A DNA stretch of 64,000 nt from positions 1 through 64,000 of the forward strand of contig NZ_FZNW01000005.1 in NCBI RefSeq assembly GCF_900188115.1, given 5' to 3'. The notes under the pieces were generated by a model that ran no database searches, was not told where the DNA came from, and was given only the letters and a program-made list of their open reading frames with translations. The DNA is from Haloechinothrix alba. GTDB taxonomy: Bacteria; Actinomycetota; Actinomycetes; Mycobacteriales; Pseudonocardiaceae. Below are positions 35,170 to 43,425 of this stretch, piece by piece (within the stretch, counting starts at the first letter, position 1; every line of letters starts with the position of its first letter). The translations under genes and the position numbers were made by a program.

Positions 35170-35781
35170 TCACCCGTGCGGGTCGCCGACGCCTTCCGCG
35201 GCCAGGATCCTGCGTAGCTTGCGCAGGCACCGCGCCCGGAGCGGGCCGACGCTGCTCTCCTGCACGCCGAGTCGCCGGGCGAGCTGGGCGTAGGTCAGCT
35301 CCGGTTCGTTGGCGATCGCCGAGGCGAGCTCGCGGTCCCGCGGATCGAGCCGGTGGGTCGCACGGACCACGGCGCGCGCCTCGTCCGCCCGGAGCACCTG
35401 GGCTTCCGGCGTGTAGCGGTCGAGCGCCCGGACAGCCGGATCGTGGCACCGCCCGTCCGGCTCCTCCCTCCGCCGCAGGCGCACCACCCGCAGGGCCTCC
35501 CGCTGTGTCGTGGTGCGCAACCAGCCTGCGATCCGCTCGGGCTCCCGGATGGTGCCCGCGTGCTGCCAGAACAGCAACCACACCTCCTGCAGGACATCCG
35601 TGACGTCCGCGTGGCTGAGCCGGTACCGCCACGCGATCGAGCGCATCGCGGGCGAGTAGCGCGCGACGAGTGTCTCGACCGCGGTTCGATCACCCGCGGC
35701 GGCGCGCCGCACGACAGCGGCCTCATCCCCCACGATCCCGCGTCGCACGACGTTCGTGTCGTATTCCTCCGTGAACTCCAT
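35170..35781 (-). CDS. ECF-type RNA polymerase sigma factor
   Basis: 203 residues. Region 2 lies at about 38-105 (LSHADVTDVLQEVWLLFWQ and RIAGWLRTTTQREALRV); region 4 at about 140-195 (YAQLARRLGVQESSVGPLRA and RCLRKLRRIL). No anti-sigma gene is next to it, so it is an orphan in this window. The divergent neighbour is a secreted Ser/Thr/Pro-rich protein that could be a target. ATG at 35781. Confidence 0.88.
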   Translation of the reverse strand: MEFTEEYDTNVVRRGIVGDEAAVVRRAAAGDRTAVETLVARYSPAMRSIAWRYRLSHADVTDVLQEVWLLFWQHAGTIREPERIAGWLRTTTQREALRVVRLRRREEPDGRCHDPAVRALDRYTPEAQVLRADEARAVVRATHRLDPRDRELASAIANEPELTYAQLARRLGVQESSVGPLRARCLRKLRRILAAEGVGDPHG

Positions 35782-36123
35782 ACCGCCCCACCCGCGCTGT
35801 CGATCCGTACCAACACCACGGCTGGGACGTGTGCCCGGACCTGCGCGGATCCGCTCGACGGCCGCCGATCACCCCGTCGAGCGCCGAGTCGCGTAGTTTC
35901 CCGCACAGGGCCGCACGGGCATGTACTCAGTCCGGCCGAGTAGCATCCTGGACACGCGTAGTCACGATCGCCCGTGGTAACCCGCCGGGGGCGGTTGCGC
36001 TGATCGGCCGTATGGGGTGGATCGAGCCGGCGCTGGGTGCAACACTCGAGCACGGTGTGAGAATGACGTGCCGGGAATGCGGCCGCATTACCGATCGGGC
36101 CCGGAGCCATCGGACGGATTGGG
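35782..36123. other. Divergent intergenic region, ECF sigma / secreted protein
   Basis: 342 nt without a gene I can support. It must hold promoters for both flanking genes, but no element stands out. Confidence 0.35.
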
Positions 36124-36972
36124 GTGACAGCCGTGCTGGCCGTGACCGGTCAAGCCGCCCTCGCGGTACGGCGTGCCCTCCTCCGTGTCCTCGTCGTCGC
36201 AGGCCTGGTGGCCGCGGGCTGGATGGTTCTCGTGCTCGCTGCCGGTGCGCCTGCCGGGGCGTCCGAGCCGGATGCCGGCGTCGACTCGAACACGTCCACT
36301 ACCGACACCTCCGCGGACACCGATGACTCCTCCGGTAGTGGCCTGCTCGGCGCCGCCGACTCGGTGTCCGGCGGCGCGCTCGACACGACACGAGCGGTGA
36401 CCGGCTCGGCGACGGAGGTCGTCGACGACACCGTCTCGACGGCCACCGGCGCCGCCAACGACGTCACCGAGGCAGCCGATCGGGTCGTCCCCGGCGAGCC
36501 GGAGCGGGTCGAGCCTCCGGCACCCGGTGACGATGCGGGAGAGAGCAGGCCACCCGCCCCGGAGCCGCAGCCGGAAGGCTCGCTCGGCAACGATCATCAG
36601 CGTACCGCGCACGACCGGTCAGGCCCCTCGGAATCGGCCGAACAGCCGCCGGAGACCGGACGTCCCACCACGGAGACAGCCACCGGCGACGCGCTCGGTG
36701 GGCTCGGCGACGTTCCCGGGCGCGCGCTCGGCCCGTCCGGTTCCCCGCACGTCGACGGGACCCCGAACGTGCTGCGGACGAGCACGCAGCCATTGCCGGG
36801 CGGCACCAGCGCGGGGGCGGCCTGCGACGCAGGGGGCAGCGCCAAGCCCCATCAGGCCCATCTCGACCTCGCTCCTGCGATGACCGGATACGCACCTCTC
36901 GGACAGGCGGAGCGCGACGCCGCGCAGGACACGGCCACGGAAGCCGCCCTGCCGTGCACATCGCCTGACTGA
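36124..36972 (+). CDS. Secreted Ser/Thr/Pro/Asp-rich protein
   Basis: 282 residues. The signal sequence has a basic start, a helix of about 20 residues (LLRVLVVAGLVAAGWMVLVL) and an A-x-A site near GAPAGA-SEP. The exported part is low-complexity: Thr/Ser/Asp, then Pro/Glu, with an alternating Val/Ala-Thr helix-like segment at 75-120 and two Cys (Ala-Cys-Asp and Pro-Cys-Thr near the end). No enzyme motif. Probably a cell-wall or surface protein; not recognised. Confidence 0.65.
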   Translation: MTAVLAVTGQAALAVRRALLRVLVVAGLVAAGWMVLVLAAGAPAGASEPDAGVDSNTSTTDTSADTDDSSGSGLLGAADSVSGGALDTTRAVTGSATEVVDDTVSTATGAANDVTEAADRVVPGEPERVEPPAPGDDAGESRPPAPEPQPEGSLGNDHQRTAHDRSGPSESAEQPPETGRPTTETATGDALGGLGDVPGRALGPSGSPHVDGTPNVLRTSTQPLPGGTSAGAACDAGGSAKPHQAHLDLAPAMTGYAPLGQAERDAAQDTATEAALPCTSPD

Positions 36973-37151
36973 CGCCGCTACCCCGGGCCCACCTCTGCCC
37001 TGACGACGGTTCCGACCGGGGTTTCCCACCGCAGACGAGCCCGGAGCCGCCCGGGAGCGCTGCCGCGTCTTACTCCGGTTTCCCCGTGACACCCGAACCC
37101 GTTTACAGGCAACCCGATCGGCCGACCGCGCCCGGCCGACTCGGGCGAGGA

Positions 37152-37186
37152 GCTCCGGCGCCGCGATGCCCCCGCGGCGCCGGAGC
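37152..37186. terminator. Strong hairpin downstream of the secreted protein
   Basis: A perfect 14-bp stem, GCTCCGGCGCCGCG / CGCGGCGCCGGAGC, with a 7-nt loop, 180 nt after the stop codon. Both outer flanks (TCGGGC and GCCCGA) can extend it with a bulge. No U-run. Confidence 0.6.
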
Positions 37187-37467
37187 CCGATCCGGTGCGC
37201 GAGGAGTGGTCGTGTTTCACCGCGCCAATACACGACCCTCCGGCCGCGCACCTGTTGGGCGGGGGGCTTTCTCGGCACGCTGAGGGGCTGTGCCAGGAAG
37301 TCCCCCGCCCCCAATACCTACCGCGATCGCCGGCGCGGCCGAATACCAGGGACGGCCCCTGCGATCGGACCGGAGCTCGAGGTGTGTCACCAGTTTGCCC
37401 CGACCGTGGCGCGCCACCTCCCCGTCGCCCTGCCGCGCTGTGCGGTGTCCCGCATTGCCGTTGCGGA

Positions 37468-37496
37468 TTGGCTTCCTCCGAACAACAATGTACTGT
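37468..37496 (+). promoter_or_regulatory. Predicted promoter of the metal ABC transporter operon
   Basis: -35 TTGGCT (37468), 17-nt spacer, -10 TACTGT (37491). The leader would be about 55 nt before the GTG at 37558. I did not find a clear Zur or IdeR box beside it. Confidence 0.4.
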
Positions 37497-37557
37497 CAAC
37501 CGAACAGGTGAGATTGGCAAGCCGAAATTTGTTACCTGAACAGGGAGTTCACCGATC

Positions 37558-38574
37558 GTGGATGCGGGCAGCTACGCGGAACACCGGCGGGAGCGACAAC
37601 GCGAGAGGCGGCGCGAGGCTGCCCTCGCCGGGGCGCTGGCGCTCGTGGTGGTCCTGCTCGCCGCCGGCATCATCGGGTATGCGCTGCGATCCGGCGCCGC
37701 TGCCGGGGAGGGTGAGGACCGGCTCCGGGTCATCGCCACGACCAACTTCCTTGCCGACACGGTGGACCGCGTCGGCGGCGACGACGTGACGACCACCCGC
37801 CTCATGGGGCCGGGTGTCGATCCGCACCTGTACCAGGCTCGCGCGAGCGACCTCGACGAGATGCGCGCGGCGGACGCGGTGTTCGCCGTCGGGCTGTTCC
37901 TGGAAGGGTCGCTACGCCCCACACTCACCGAGCTCGCCCGCACGAAACCGGTCGCGCTCGTCGGGGAGCAGCTCGACGAGGACCGGCTGCTCGAGCCCGA
38001 GGCGGGTGCGCCGGAGGGGACCGAGCACGACCCGCACATCTGGCTGGACCCCCGGCTGTGGGCGGACGTCGTCGACGTGATCGCCACCGAGCTCGCCGAG
38101 CTCGACCCCGGCAACGCCGATGCGTACCGGGACAGGGCGCAGGACTACCGCGCGGACGTACTGGCCCTGCACGAGGAGATGGCGCACGAGCTGGAGACCA
38201 TCCCCGAGCGGCATCGCACCCTGGTCACCTCGCACGACGCCTTCCAGTACTTCGGGAGGGCGTTCGACATGGACGTAGCAGCCATCCAGGGCATCTCCAC
38301 CGAGGAGGAAGCCACGACCGCCAACATCTCCGAGGTGACCGAGCTCGTCACGGATGCCGGGGTACCGACGGTGTTCATGGAGTCCAGCGTCCCGCGCAAC
38401 ACCCTGGACGCCGTGGTCGCCGCCGCCGAGCAGCGGGGCCACGAGGTCACAGTCGGCGCGGAGCTGTACGGCGACGCCGCGGGGGACGACGGCACCCCGG
38501 AAGGTACCTACATCGGCATGCTCCGCGCGAACGCGGAACGCATCGCGGCAGGACTGGCAGGAACGGAACAGTGA
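37558..38574 (+). CDS. Metal ABC transporter substrate-binding protein (TroA/MntA type)
   Basis: 338 residues. Helical cluster-9 binding protein: MGPGVDPHLYQ (His90), EHDPHIWLDP (His160), TSHDAFQYFGRAF, GISTEEEATTANI and ESSVP, then the final acidic ligand region ELYGDAAGDDGTPEGTYIGM. It lacks the His-rich loop of ZnuA, so manganese or iron is more likely than zinc, though zinc cannot be excluded. It has an N-terminal membrane helix (about 22-42) but no lipobox cysteine, unusual for such proteins in Gram-positives. GTG 37558 with AGGGAG upstream. Its stop overlaps the ATPase start by 4 nt. Confidence 0.85.
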   Translation: MDAGSYAEHRRERQRERRREAALAGALALVVVLLAAGIIGYALRSGAAAGEGEDRLRVIATTNFLADTVDRVGGDDVTTTRLMGPGVDPHLYQARASDLDEMRAADAVFAVGLFLEGSLRPTLTELARTKPVALVGEQLDEDRLLEPEAGAPEGTEHDPHIWLDPRLWADVVDVIATELAELDPGNADAYRDRAQDYRADVLALHEEMAHELETIPERHRTLVTSHDAFQYFGRAFDMDVAAIQGISTEEEATTANISEVTELVTDAGVPTVFMESSVPRNTLDAVVAAAEQRGHEVTVGAELYGDAAGDDGTPEGTYIGMLRANAERIAAGLAGTEQ

Positions 38575-39344
38575 CCATGGCACACCCGCAGCAGCACGAG
38601 GACGCCGTCGCCCTGAGCCTGCGCGACCTCCGTGCTGGCTACAACGGCCGCACCGTGCTCCGCGGCGTCGACCTCGACGTACCGCACGGGACGTTCGGTG
38701 CGGTGGTCGGCCCGAACGGCTCAGGAAAGTCCACACTGGTCAAAGCCGCGCTCGGGCTGCTGGCAGCCACGCGCGGTTCCGCCCGTTTCTTCGGGAGCCC
38801 GCTGGCCAGGGTACGTAGCCGGGTCGCGTACGTGCCGCAGCAGGACGCGGTGGCCGAGGACTTTCCCATCACCGCCGTGCAGGTCGTCGAGATGGGCAGG
38901 TACCCGCATCGCGGGTGGTTCCGCAGGCTCACCGCCGGCGACGACGTCGCCGTCGCCGAGGCCATGGAGGCCACCGGCGTGCAGGGCCTGGCGAACACCC
39001 CGCTCGACGAGCTGTCCGGGGGACAGCGGCAGCGGGTCTTCCTCGCCCGCGCACTCGCGCAGCGCGCCGACCTGCTGATCCTCGACGAACCGTTCACCGC
39101 CGTCGACGCGCGGACCGAAGCCGACCTGCTCTCCCTTCTGGAGCGGCTGTGCGCCACGGGCGTCACCGTCCTCGCGGTCCACCACGACCTGCGCACCGTA
39201 CGGGACCGCTTCGTGTACGCGGTACTGCTGGCTGGAACCGTCGTCGCGGAGGGGCCGGTCGGCGATGCGCTGTCGGCGGACAACCTCGAACGCGCGTACG
39301 GCATCGCTCCGCTGGCTCAGCCTGCGACGACGGTGGAGGCGTAG
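38571..39344 (+). CDS. Metal ABC transporter ATP-binding protein
   Basis: 257 residues. Walker A GPNGSGKSTLVKAALG (about 46-61), Q-loop YVPQQDAVAEDFP, signature ELSGGQRQR, Walker B LLILDEP and switch His in VLAVHHDLRTV. It powers import for the TroA-type binding protein. GTG 38571 overlaps the preceding stop as GTGA; ATG 38577 is an alternative. The next gene starts 8 nt after the stop. Confidence 0.93.
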   Translation: MTMAHPQQHEDAVALSLRDLRAGYNGRTVLRGVDLDVPHGTFGAVVGPNGSGKSTLVKAALGLLAATRGSARFFGSPLARVRSRVAYVPQQDAVAEDFPITAVQVVEMGRYPHRGWFRRLTAGDDVAVAEAMEATGVQGLANTPLDELSGGQRQRVFLARALAQRADLLILDEPFTAVDARTEADLLSLLERLCATGVTVLAVHHDLRTVRDRFVYAVLLAGTVVAEGPVGDALSADNLERAYGIAPLAQPATTVEA

Positions 39345-39352
39345 GCGTCGCC

Positions 39353-40255
39353 ATGCTCAACTGGCTGCTGAACTCGCTGCCACTGCCCTACCCCGACGCG
39401 GTCGTCGTGGTCGGCACGGCGGCACTCGGCTTCGTCGCGGGCGCGCTCGGACCGCTGCTCGTGCTGCGCAGGCGCGCGATGTTCGGTGACGCGATGAGCC
39501 ACGCGACGCTGCCCGGCGTGGCGATCGCGTTCCTGCTGGCCGGCACGGCCTCTCCCGGGTACCTGCTGCTCGGGGCCGCTGCATCGGCCTCGGCCGCGGC
39601 GCTTGCGATGACCGCGATGGTTCGCTCGGCGCGCATCGCGCCGGACGCCGCCATCGGGGTGGTGCTCTCCGTCTCGCTCACGCTCGGCCTCGTCCTGCTG
39701 ACCCATATCGCGAGCACAGGCGACAGCCAGCAGGCAGGGCTGAACGCCTACCTGCTCGGTCAGGCCGCCGGAATGGTCGAGCAGGACATCGCGCTGACCC
39801 TCACCCTGGGGACGATCGCGCTCGGCTGCCTGCTGGTGTGGTTCCGCCTGTTGCGCTCGGCAAGCTTCGACCCCGGGTTCAGCGCGGTCATCGGGGCGCG
39901 ACCGTGGATCGTGGACGCCGCGAGCACGGGGCTGCTCGCCGTGGCGATCGTGCTCGGAGTGCGCACCGTGGGGGCCATCCTGATGGTCGCGCTACTGGTC
40001 GCCCCCTGCGTTGCGGCACGACAGCTGACGACGACCCTGGCGCGGCTGGTGCCACTTGCCGGGTTGATCGGCGCGGCCGCGGGCGTGACCGGTGGCGTGG
40101 TCTCGGGCAAGGCCGAGCTGCCTGCAGGGCCGGTGATCGTGCTCATCGCGACCACCGTGGCTGTGCTTGCCGTGCTGTTCGCCCCGCGCCGGGGTGTCGT
40201 CGCACGGAGCCGCACGGCCGTGCCGGCCACGCGGGATGCGGAGGGGGCGCGATGA
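39353..40255 (+). CDS. Metal ABC transporter permease 1
   Basis: A 300-residue ABC-3 family permease with about eight transmembrane helices. The conserved DAMSHATLPGVAIAFL segment (near residue 45) and the later RTVGAILMVALLVAP helix identify it. ATG 39353. Its stop overlaps permease 2 as ATGA. Confidence 0.92.
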   Translation: MLNWLLNSLPLPYPDAVVVVGTAALGFVAGALGPLLVLRRRAMFGDAMSHATLPGVAIAFLLAGTASPGYLLLGAAASASAAALAMTAMVRSARIAPDAAIGVVLSVSLTLGLVLLTHIASTGDSQQAGLNAYLLGQAAGMVEQDIALTLTLGTIALGCLLVWFRLLRSASFDPGFSAVIGARPWIVDAASTGLLAVAIVLGVRTVGAILMVALLVAPCVAARQLTTTLARLVPLAGLIGAAAGVTGGVVSGKAELPAGPVIVLIATTVAVLAVLFAPRRGVVARSRTAVPATRDAEGAR

Positions 40256-41211
40256 GCACCGACGCGCTGATGATCATCGTGATCGCGGGCCTGCTGTCCA
40301 CGGCCTGCGCCGTGCTCGGGAGCTTCCTCGTGCTCCGCAGGCAAGCGCTGCTGCCGGACGCGGTCAGCCACGCCGTGCTCCCCGGGATCGTGCTGATCTT
40401 CGTGCTGACCGGGCAGCGTGGCAGCATGCTCACGGTGCTCGGCGCGACGGCCTTCGGCCTGATCTGTGTCGCGGGGTTCGAGTGGCTGCGCCGCACCGGG
40501 TTGGTGGCGCCGGACGCCGCGCTCGCGCTGGTGTTTCCCGCGCTGTTCTCCCTCGGCGTGCTGGGGATCGGTACGTACGCCTCGGGCGCGCACATCGACG
40601 TCGACTCGGCGATCTACGGCGACCTCACCTTTGCGCCGCTGCGCACCGTGGAGCTCGCGGGGCAGGCCGTGCCACGGTCGTTGCTGATCACCGGCGGCGC
40701 CACGGTCGCCGTGGCGATCCTGGTCGTGGTGCTGTGGCGCCCGCTGAAGGCGAGCACGTTCGACCCGGGTTTCGCCCAGTCGGCAGGCCTGCGTGGCCGT
40801 GTCGTCAGCACCGTGCTGCTGCTCGCGGTGACCGTGGTCGCAGTCGTCGCGTTCGACAGCGTGGGAGCGATCCTGGTGATCACGTTCTTCGTCGTTCCCG
40901 CCGCGGCGGCGCACCAGGTGGCGACCCGGCTGAGCTCGATGCTGCTGACGGCTGTCGGCATCGGCTGGGCGAGCTCGCTGCTCGGCTACCGGCTCGCCGA
41001 GCAGCTGGACTCGTCGATCCCCGGATCGATCGGCCTGGCCAGTGTCATGCTGTTCGCGCTGGCGTGGCTGGCCGGACGAGGACGCGGCCGGCTTGGCCGG
41101 TTCCTGCATCGGGGGTCGTCCCGTGACACGACAACCAGGACCACGATCCCCGTGCAGCAAGCACGCCCATCAGAGTCACACGCCACCGCAGCACCCTCTC
41201 GGGACCGGTGA
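40252..41211 (+). CDS. Metal ABC transporter permease 2
   Basis: A 319-residue second ABC-3 permease, with DAVSHAVLPGIVLIFVL (near residue 37) and DSVGAILVITFFVVPAAAA. It is paired with permease 1, so the channel is probably a heterodimer, as in MntCD/TroCD systems of the Mn/Fe type. The C-terminal 45 residues are polar and basic. It ends 8 nt from the convergent LacI gene. Confidence 0.92.
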   Translation: MSTDALMIIVIAGLLSTACAVLGSFLVLRRQALLPDAVSHAVLPGIVLIFVLTGQRGSMLTVLGATAFGLICVAGFEWLRRTGLVAPDAALALVFPALFSLGVLGIGTYASGAHIDVDSAIYGDLTFAPLRTVELAGQAVPRSLLITGGATVAVAILVVVLWRPLKASTFDPGFAQSAGLRGRVVSTVLLLAVTVVAVVAFDSVGAILVITFFVVPAAAAHQVATRLSSMLLTAVGIGWASSLLGYRLAEQLDSSIPGSIGLASVMLFALAWLAGRGRGRLGRFLHRGSSRDTTTRTTIPVQQARPSESHATAAPSRDR

Positions 41212-41219
41212 GCCGCGCG

Positions 41220-42266
41220 TCACACGGAACGGGGTGGCGCGGTCGTGCCACGCACCACCAGGCTCGGTTCGAGCACGAACTCCCTGGGATCCGATCCGGG
41301 CTCCTCGATGCGCTCGACGACGGCTCGCACGGCGCGCTGCGCGATGCCTTCCACGTCCTGATGCACTGTCGTGAGGTCGATATACGACAGCGTGGCCACG
41401 TGGCTGTCGTCGTAACCGACCACCGAGGCATCGTCCGGAACCCGCACGCCCGCCCTCCGGAGCGCGTCCAGCAGTCCCAGCGCGCACCGGTCGTTACTGG
41501 CCAGCACCGCCGTCGGTAGCTCGCCCTCACTCAGCATCAGTTCCGCACCCCGGACACCGGCCTGCTCCGTATGGTCTCCAGGAATCACCCGCGCGCACTC
41601 GGCGAGGTTGTGCTTGCGCATCGCTGCCCGGTAGGCGCGGCGGCGCTCGGTCGACCCTGCGCCGTCCCCGCCATCGATATGGACGATCTTCTTGTGGCCG
41701 AGTGTGATCAGATGGTCCAGGGCCTGCCGCACTCCCTTGGCCTCCGCCGAGTGGACCAGGTCCACACCGGCCCCGGTCGCGCGCGTACTGACCGCCACCG
41801 CGGGAACCTTCTTCCCCACAGTGGTCAGGTAGTGCTCGTCGACCTCTGCCAGCAGGATCACGCCTTCGCACCGGTGGTCGAGCAGCGCATCGATCGCCCG
41901 GTGCTCGCTGTGCGTCGGCGCCACCGCGGACAGCAGGATCTCGTACCCCAGCTCCTCCGCCACCGGGTAGATCCGTTCCACGATCTCGGCGTGGAACGGG
42001 TGACGCAGCGTGATCGTAACGCCGAGCACCTTCGTCCTGCTGCTCGCCAGCAAGCGCGCCGCACTGTCGGGGCGGTATCCGATCTCCTCGGCAACCTGGA
42101 ACACCCGTTCCCGGGTCTGTTCGCTCGCCCCCGGTGCATTGCGGAAGACCAGGGACACCAGGGCGCGCGACACTCCGGCCCTGGCCGCGACGTCGGCCAT
42201 CGTCGGGCGACGCTCGGACCGCTGACCGCCGTCACCGCCCGGTCGCTGTGCTGGCTTCTCCTGCAT
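41220..42266 (-). CDS. LacI-family repressor of the inositol operon
   Basis: 348 residues. HTH at about 22-45 (TMADVAARAGVSRALVSLVF), the hinge helix region ARLLASSRTKVLGVT, then a periplasmic-binding-like sensor domain with SNDRCALGLLDALRRAG and ISVVGYDDS-like strands. It is divergent from iolC, with two operator-like palindromes in between. Probably binds an inositol metabolite; the inducer is unknown. ATG 42266. Confidence 0.9.
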   Translation of the reverse strand: MQEKPAQRPGGDGGQRSERRPTMADVAARAGVSRALVSLVFRNAPGASEQTRERVFQVAEEIGYRPDSAARLLASSRTKVLGVTITLRHPFHAEIVERIYPVAEELGYEILLSAVAPTHSEHRAIDALLDHRCEGVILLAEVDEHYLTTVGKKVPAVAVSTRATGAGVDLVHSAEAKGVRQALDHLITLGHKKIVHIDGGDGAGSTERRRAYRAAMRKHNLAECARVIPGDHTEQAGVRGAELMLSEGELPTAVLASNDRCALGLLDALRRAGVRVPDDASVVGYDDSHVATLSYIDLTTVHQDVEGIAQRAVRAVVERIEEPGSDPREFVLEPSLVVRGTTAPPRSV

Positions 42267-42342
42267 ACCTCATCCGTTCCGGTCGGCCACCAGGCTCGCA
42301 CACCACCGCGGACGGCTTCGGTAATGGCCGGATAACGCTCCC

Positions 42343-42371
42343 TTGACATGTCCTGTGACTGCCATCATAGT
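42343..42371 (+). promoter_or_regulatory. Predicted iolC operon promoter
   Basis: A consensus -35 TTGACA (42343) with a 17-nt spacer and -10 CATAGT (42366). The transcript would start near 42378, right at the first LacI operator. Confidence 0.6.
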
Positions 42372-42378
42372 ACTGGGT

Positions 42379-42405
42379 ACTAGAGCGCGCTAGTAGAGCG
42401 CTCTA
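42379..42405. promoter_or_regulatory. Tandem LacI operators at the iolC start
   Basis: Site 1, TAGAGCGCGCTA (42381-42392), differs by one base from site 2, the perfect palindrome TAGAGCGCTCTA (42394-42405). A further palindrome, TAGTAC-TGG-GTACTA, overlaps the -10 (42368-42382). The central CG palindrome is typical of LacI-family sites. Confidence 0.75.
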
Positions 42406-42438
42406 GATCAGCAACCCAGCGAGTGAGGAGGTGCGTCG

Positions 42439-43425
42439 GTGGCAGCCAGCACGGGCGGCGTCAACACCCCACACCCCGCGCGGTTCGACGTGCTCACGAT
42501 GGGCAGGGTGGGTGTGGACATCTACCCGCAGCAGGTGGGTGTCGGGCTGGCGGATGTGACCAGCTTCGGGAAATACCTGGGCGGGAGCCCGACCAACGTC
42601 GCGGTGGCCGCCGCTCGTTACGGGCAGGACTCCGCGGTCATCACGCGCACCGGGCAGGACCCGTTCGGCACGTTCGTCCACAAGGCCCTGCGGGGCTACG
42701 GCGTGGACGACCGTTTCGTGACCGCGGTTCCCGGCCTGCCGACGCCGGTGACCTTCTGCGAGATCTTCCCGCCCGACGACTTCCCGCTGTACTTCTACCG
42801 CGAACCCAAGGCCCCCGACCTGGAGATCTCCGCCGACGAGCTGGACTTCGACACGATCGCAGGGGCAGGCATCTTCTGGGCCACGGTGACGGGGCTGTGC
42901 ACCGAGCCGTCCCGGTCCGCCACGCTCGCCGCGCTGCAGGCTCGTGGTCGGAGGGGGATCACGATCCTGGACCTGGACTACCGGCCGATGTTCTGGGACT
43001 CCGCCGAACAGGCCCGCGCGGTGATCGATTCCGCTCTGGAGCACGTCACCGTGGCCGTCGGAAACATCGCGGAGTGCGAGACGGCGATCGGCCTGACCGA
43101 GCCGGTCGCGATCACCCGCGCGCTACGCGAGCGCGGCATCGAGCTCGCGGTGGTCAAGCAGGGACCGCGCGGGGTGCTGGCCGACGACGGGACCGGCCCT
43201 GTGGAGGTGCCGCCCGCCCCTGTGGAGGTCGTCAACGGGCTGGGCGCAGGCGATGCCTTCGGCGGGGCACTGTGCCACGGGTTGCTGTCCGGTTGGGACA
43301 CCGAAAGCACGATCGCGTTCGCCAACGCGGCGGGTGCGCTGGTCGCCGGGCAGTTCGCGTGTTCGGACGCGATGCCCACAGAGGCCGAGGTGCGCCGCAA
43401 GCTCGGGGAGGTGTCCCGTGCCTGA
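42439..43425 (+). CDS. iolC: 5-dehydro-2-deoxygluconokinase
   Basis: PfkB-type sugar kinase that phosphorylates 2-deoxy-5-keto-D-gluconate (DKG) in inositol breakdown. 328 residues. GGSPTNVAVAAARYG near residue 50 and the C-terminal anion-hole motif NGLGAGDAFGGALCHG with the catalytic Asp. GTG 42439 with GAGGAGGTG upstream. First gene of the long iol operon; the next gene starts inside it by 8 nt. Confidence 0.93.
   Translation: MAASTGGVNTPHPARFDVLTMGRVGVDIYPQQVGVGLADVTSFGKYLGGSPTNVAVAAARYGQDSAVITRTGQDPFGTFVHKALRGYGVDDRFVTAVPGLPTPVTFCEIFPPDDFPLYFYREPKAPDLEISADELDFDTIAGAGIFWATVTGLCTEPSRSATLAALQARGRRGITILDLDYRPMFWDSAEQARAVIDSALEHVTVAVGNIAECETAIGLTEPVAITRALRERGIELAVVKQGPRGVLADDGTGPVEVPPAPVEVVNGLGAGDAFGGALCHGLLSGWDTESTIAFANAAGALVAGQFACSDAMPTEAEVRRKLGEVSRA

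Larger units (their letters stand above)
36973..37557. other. 585-nt non-coding region before the metal ABC transporter
   Basis: No gene is supported. It holds a strong hairpin (37152-37186), a further imperfect inverted repeat, TTGGGCGGGGGG with CCCCGCCCCCAA (about 37255-37316), and the probable transporter promoter at its end. The length is unusual for this compact window. A structured leader, or an unrecognised small RNA, is possible but unproven. Confidence 0.4.

Noticed and set aside
37497-37530. IdeR/MntR-like box in the metal transporter leader
   Set aside because: The AGGTGAGATTGGCAAGCC stretch only loosely resembles known boxes and is not palindromic enough to claim.
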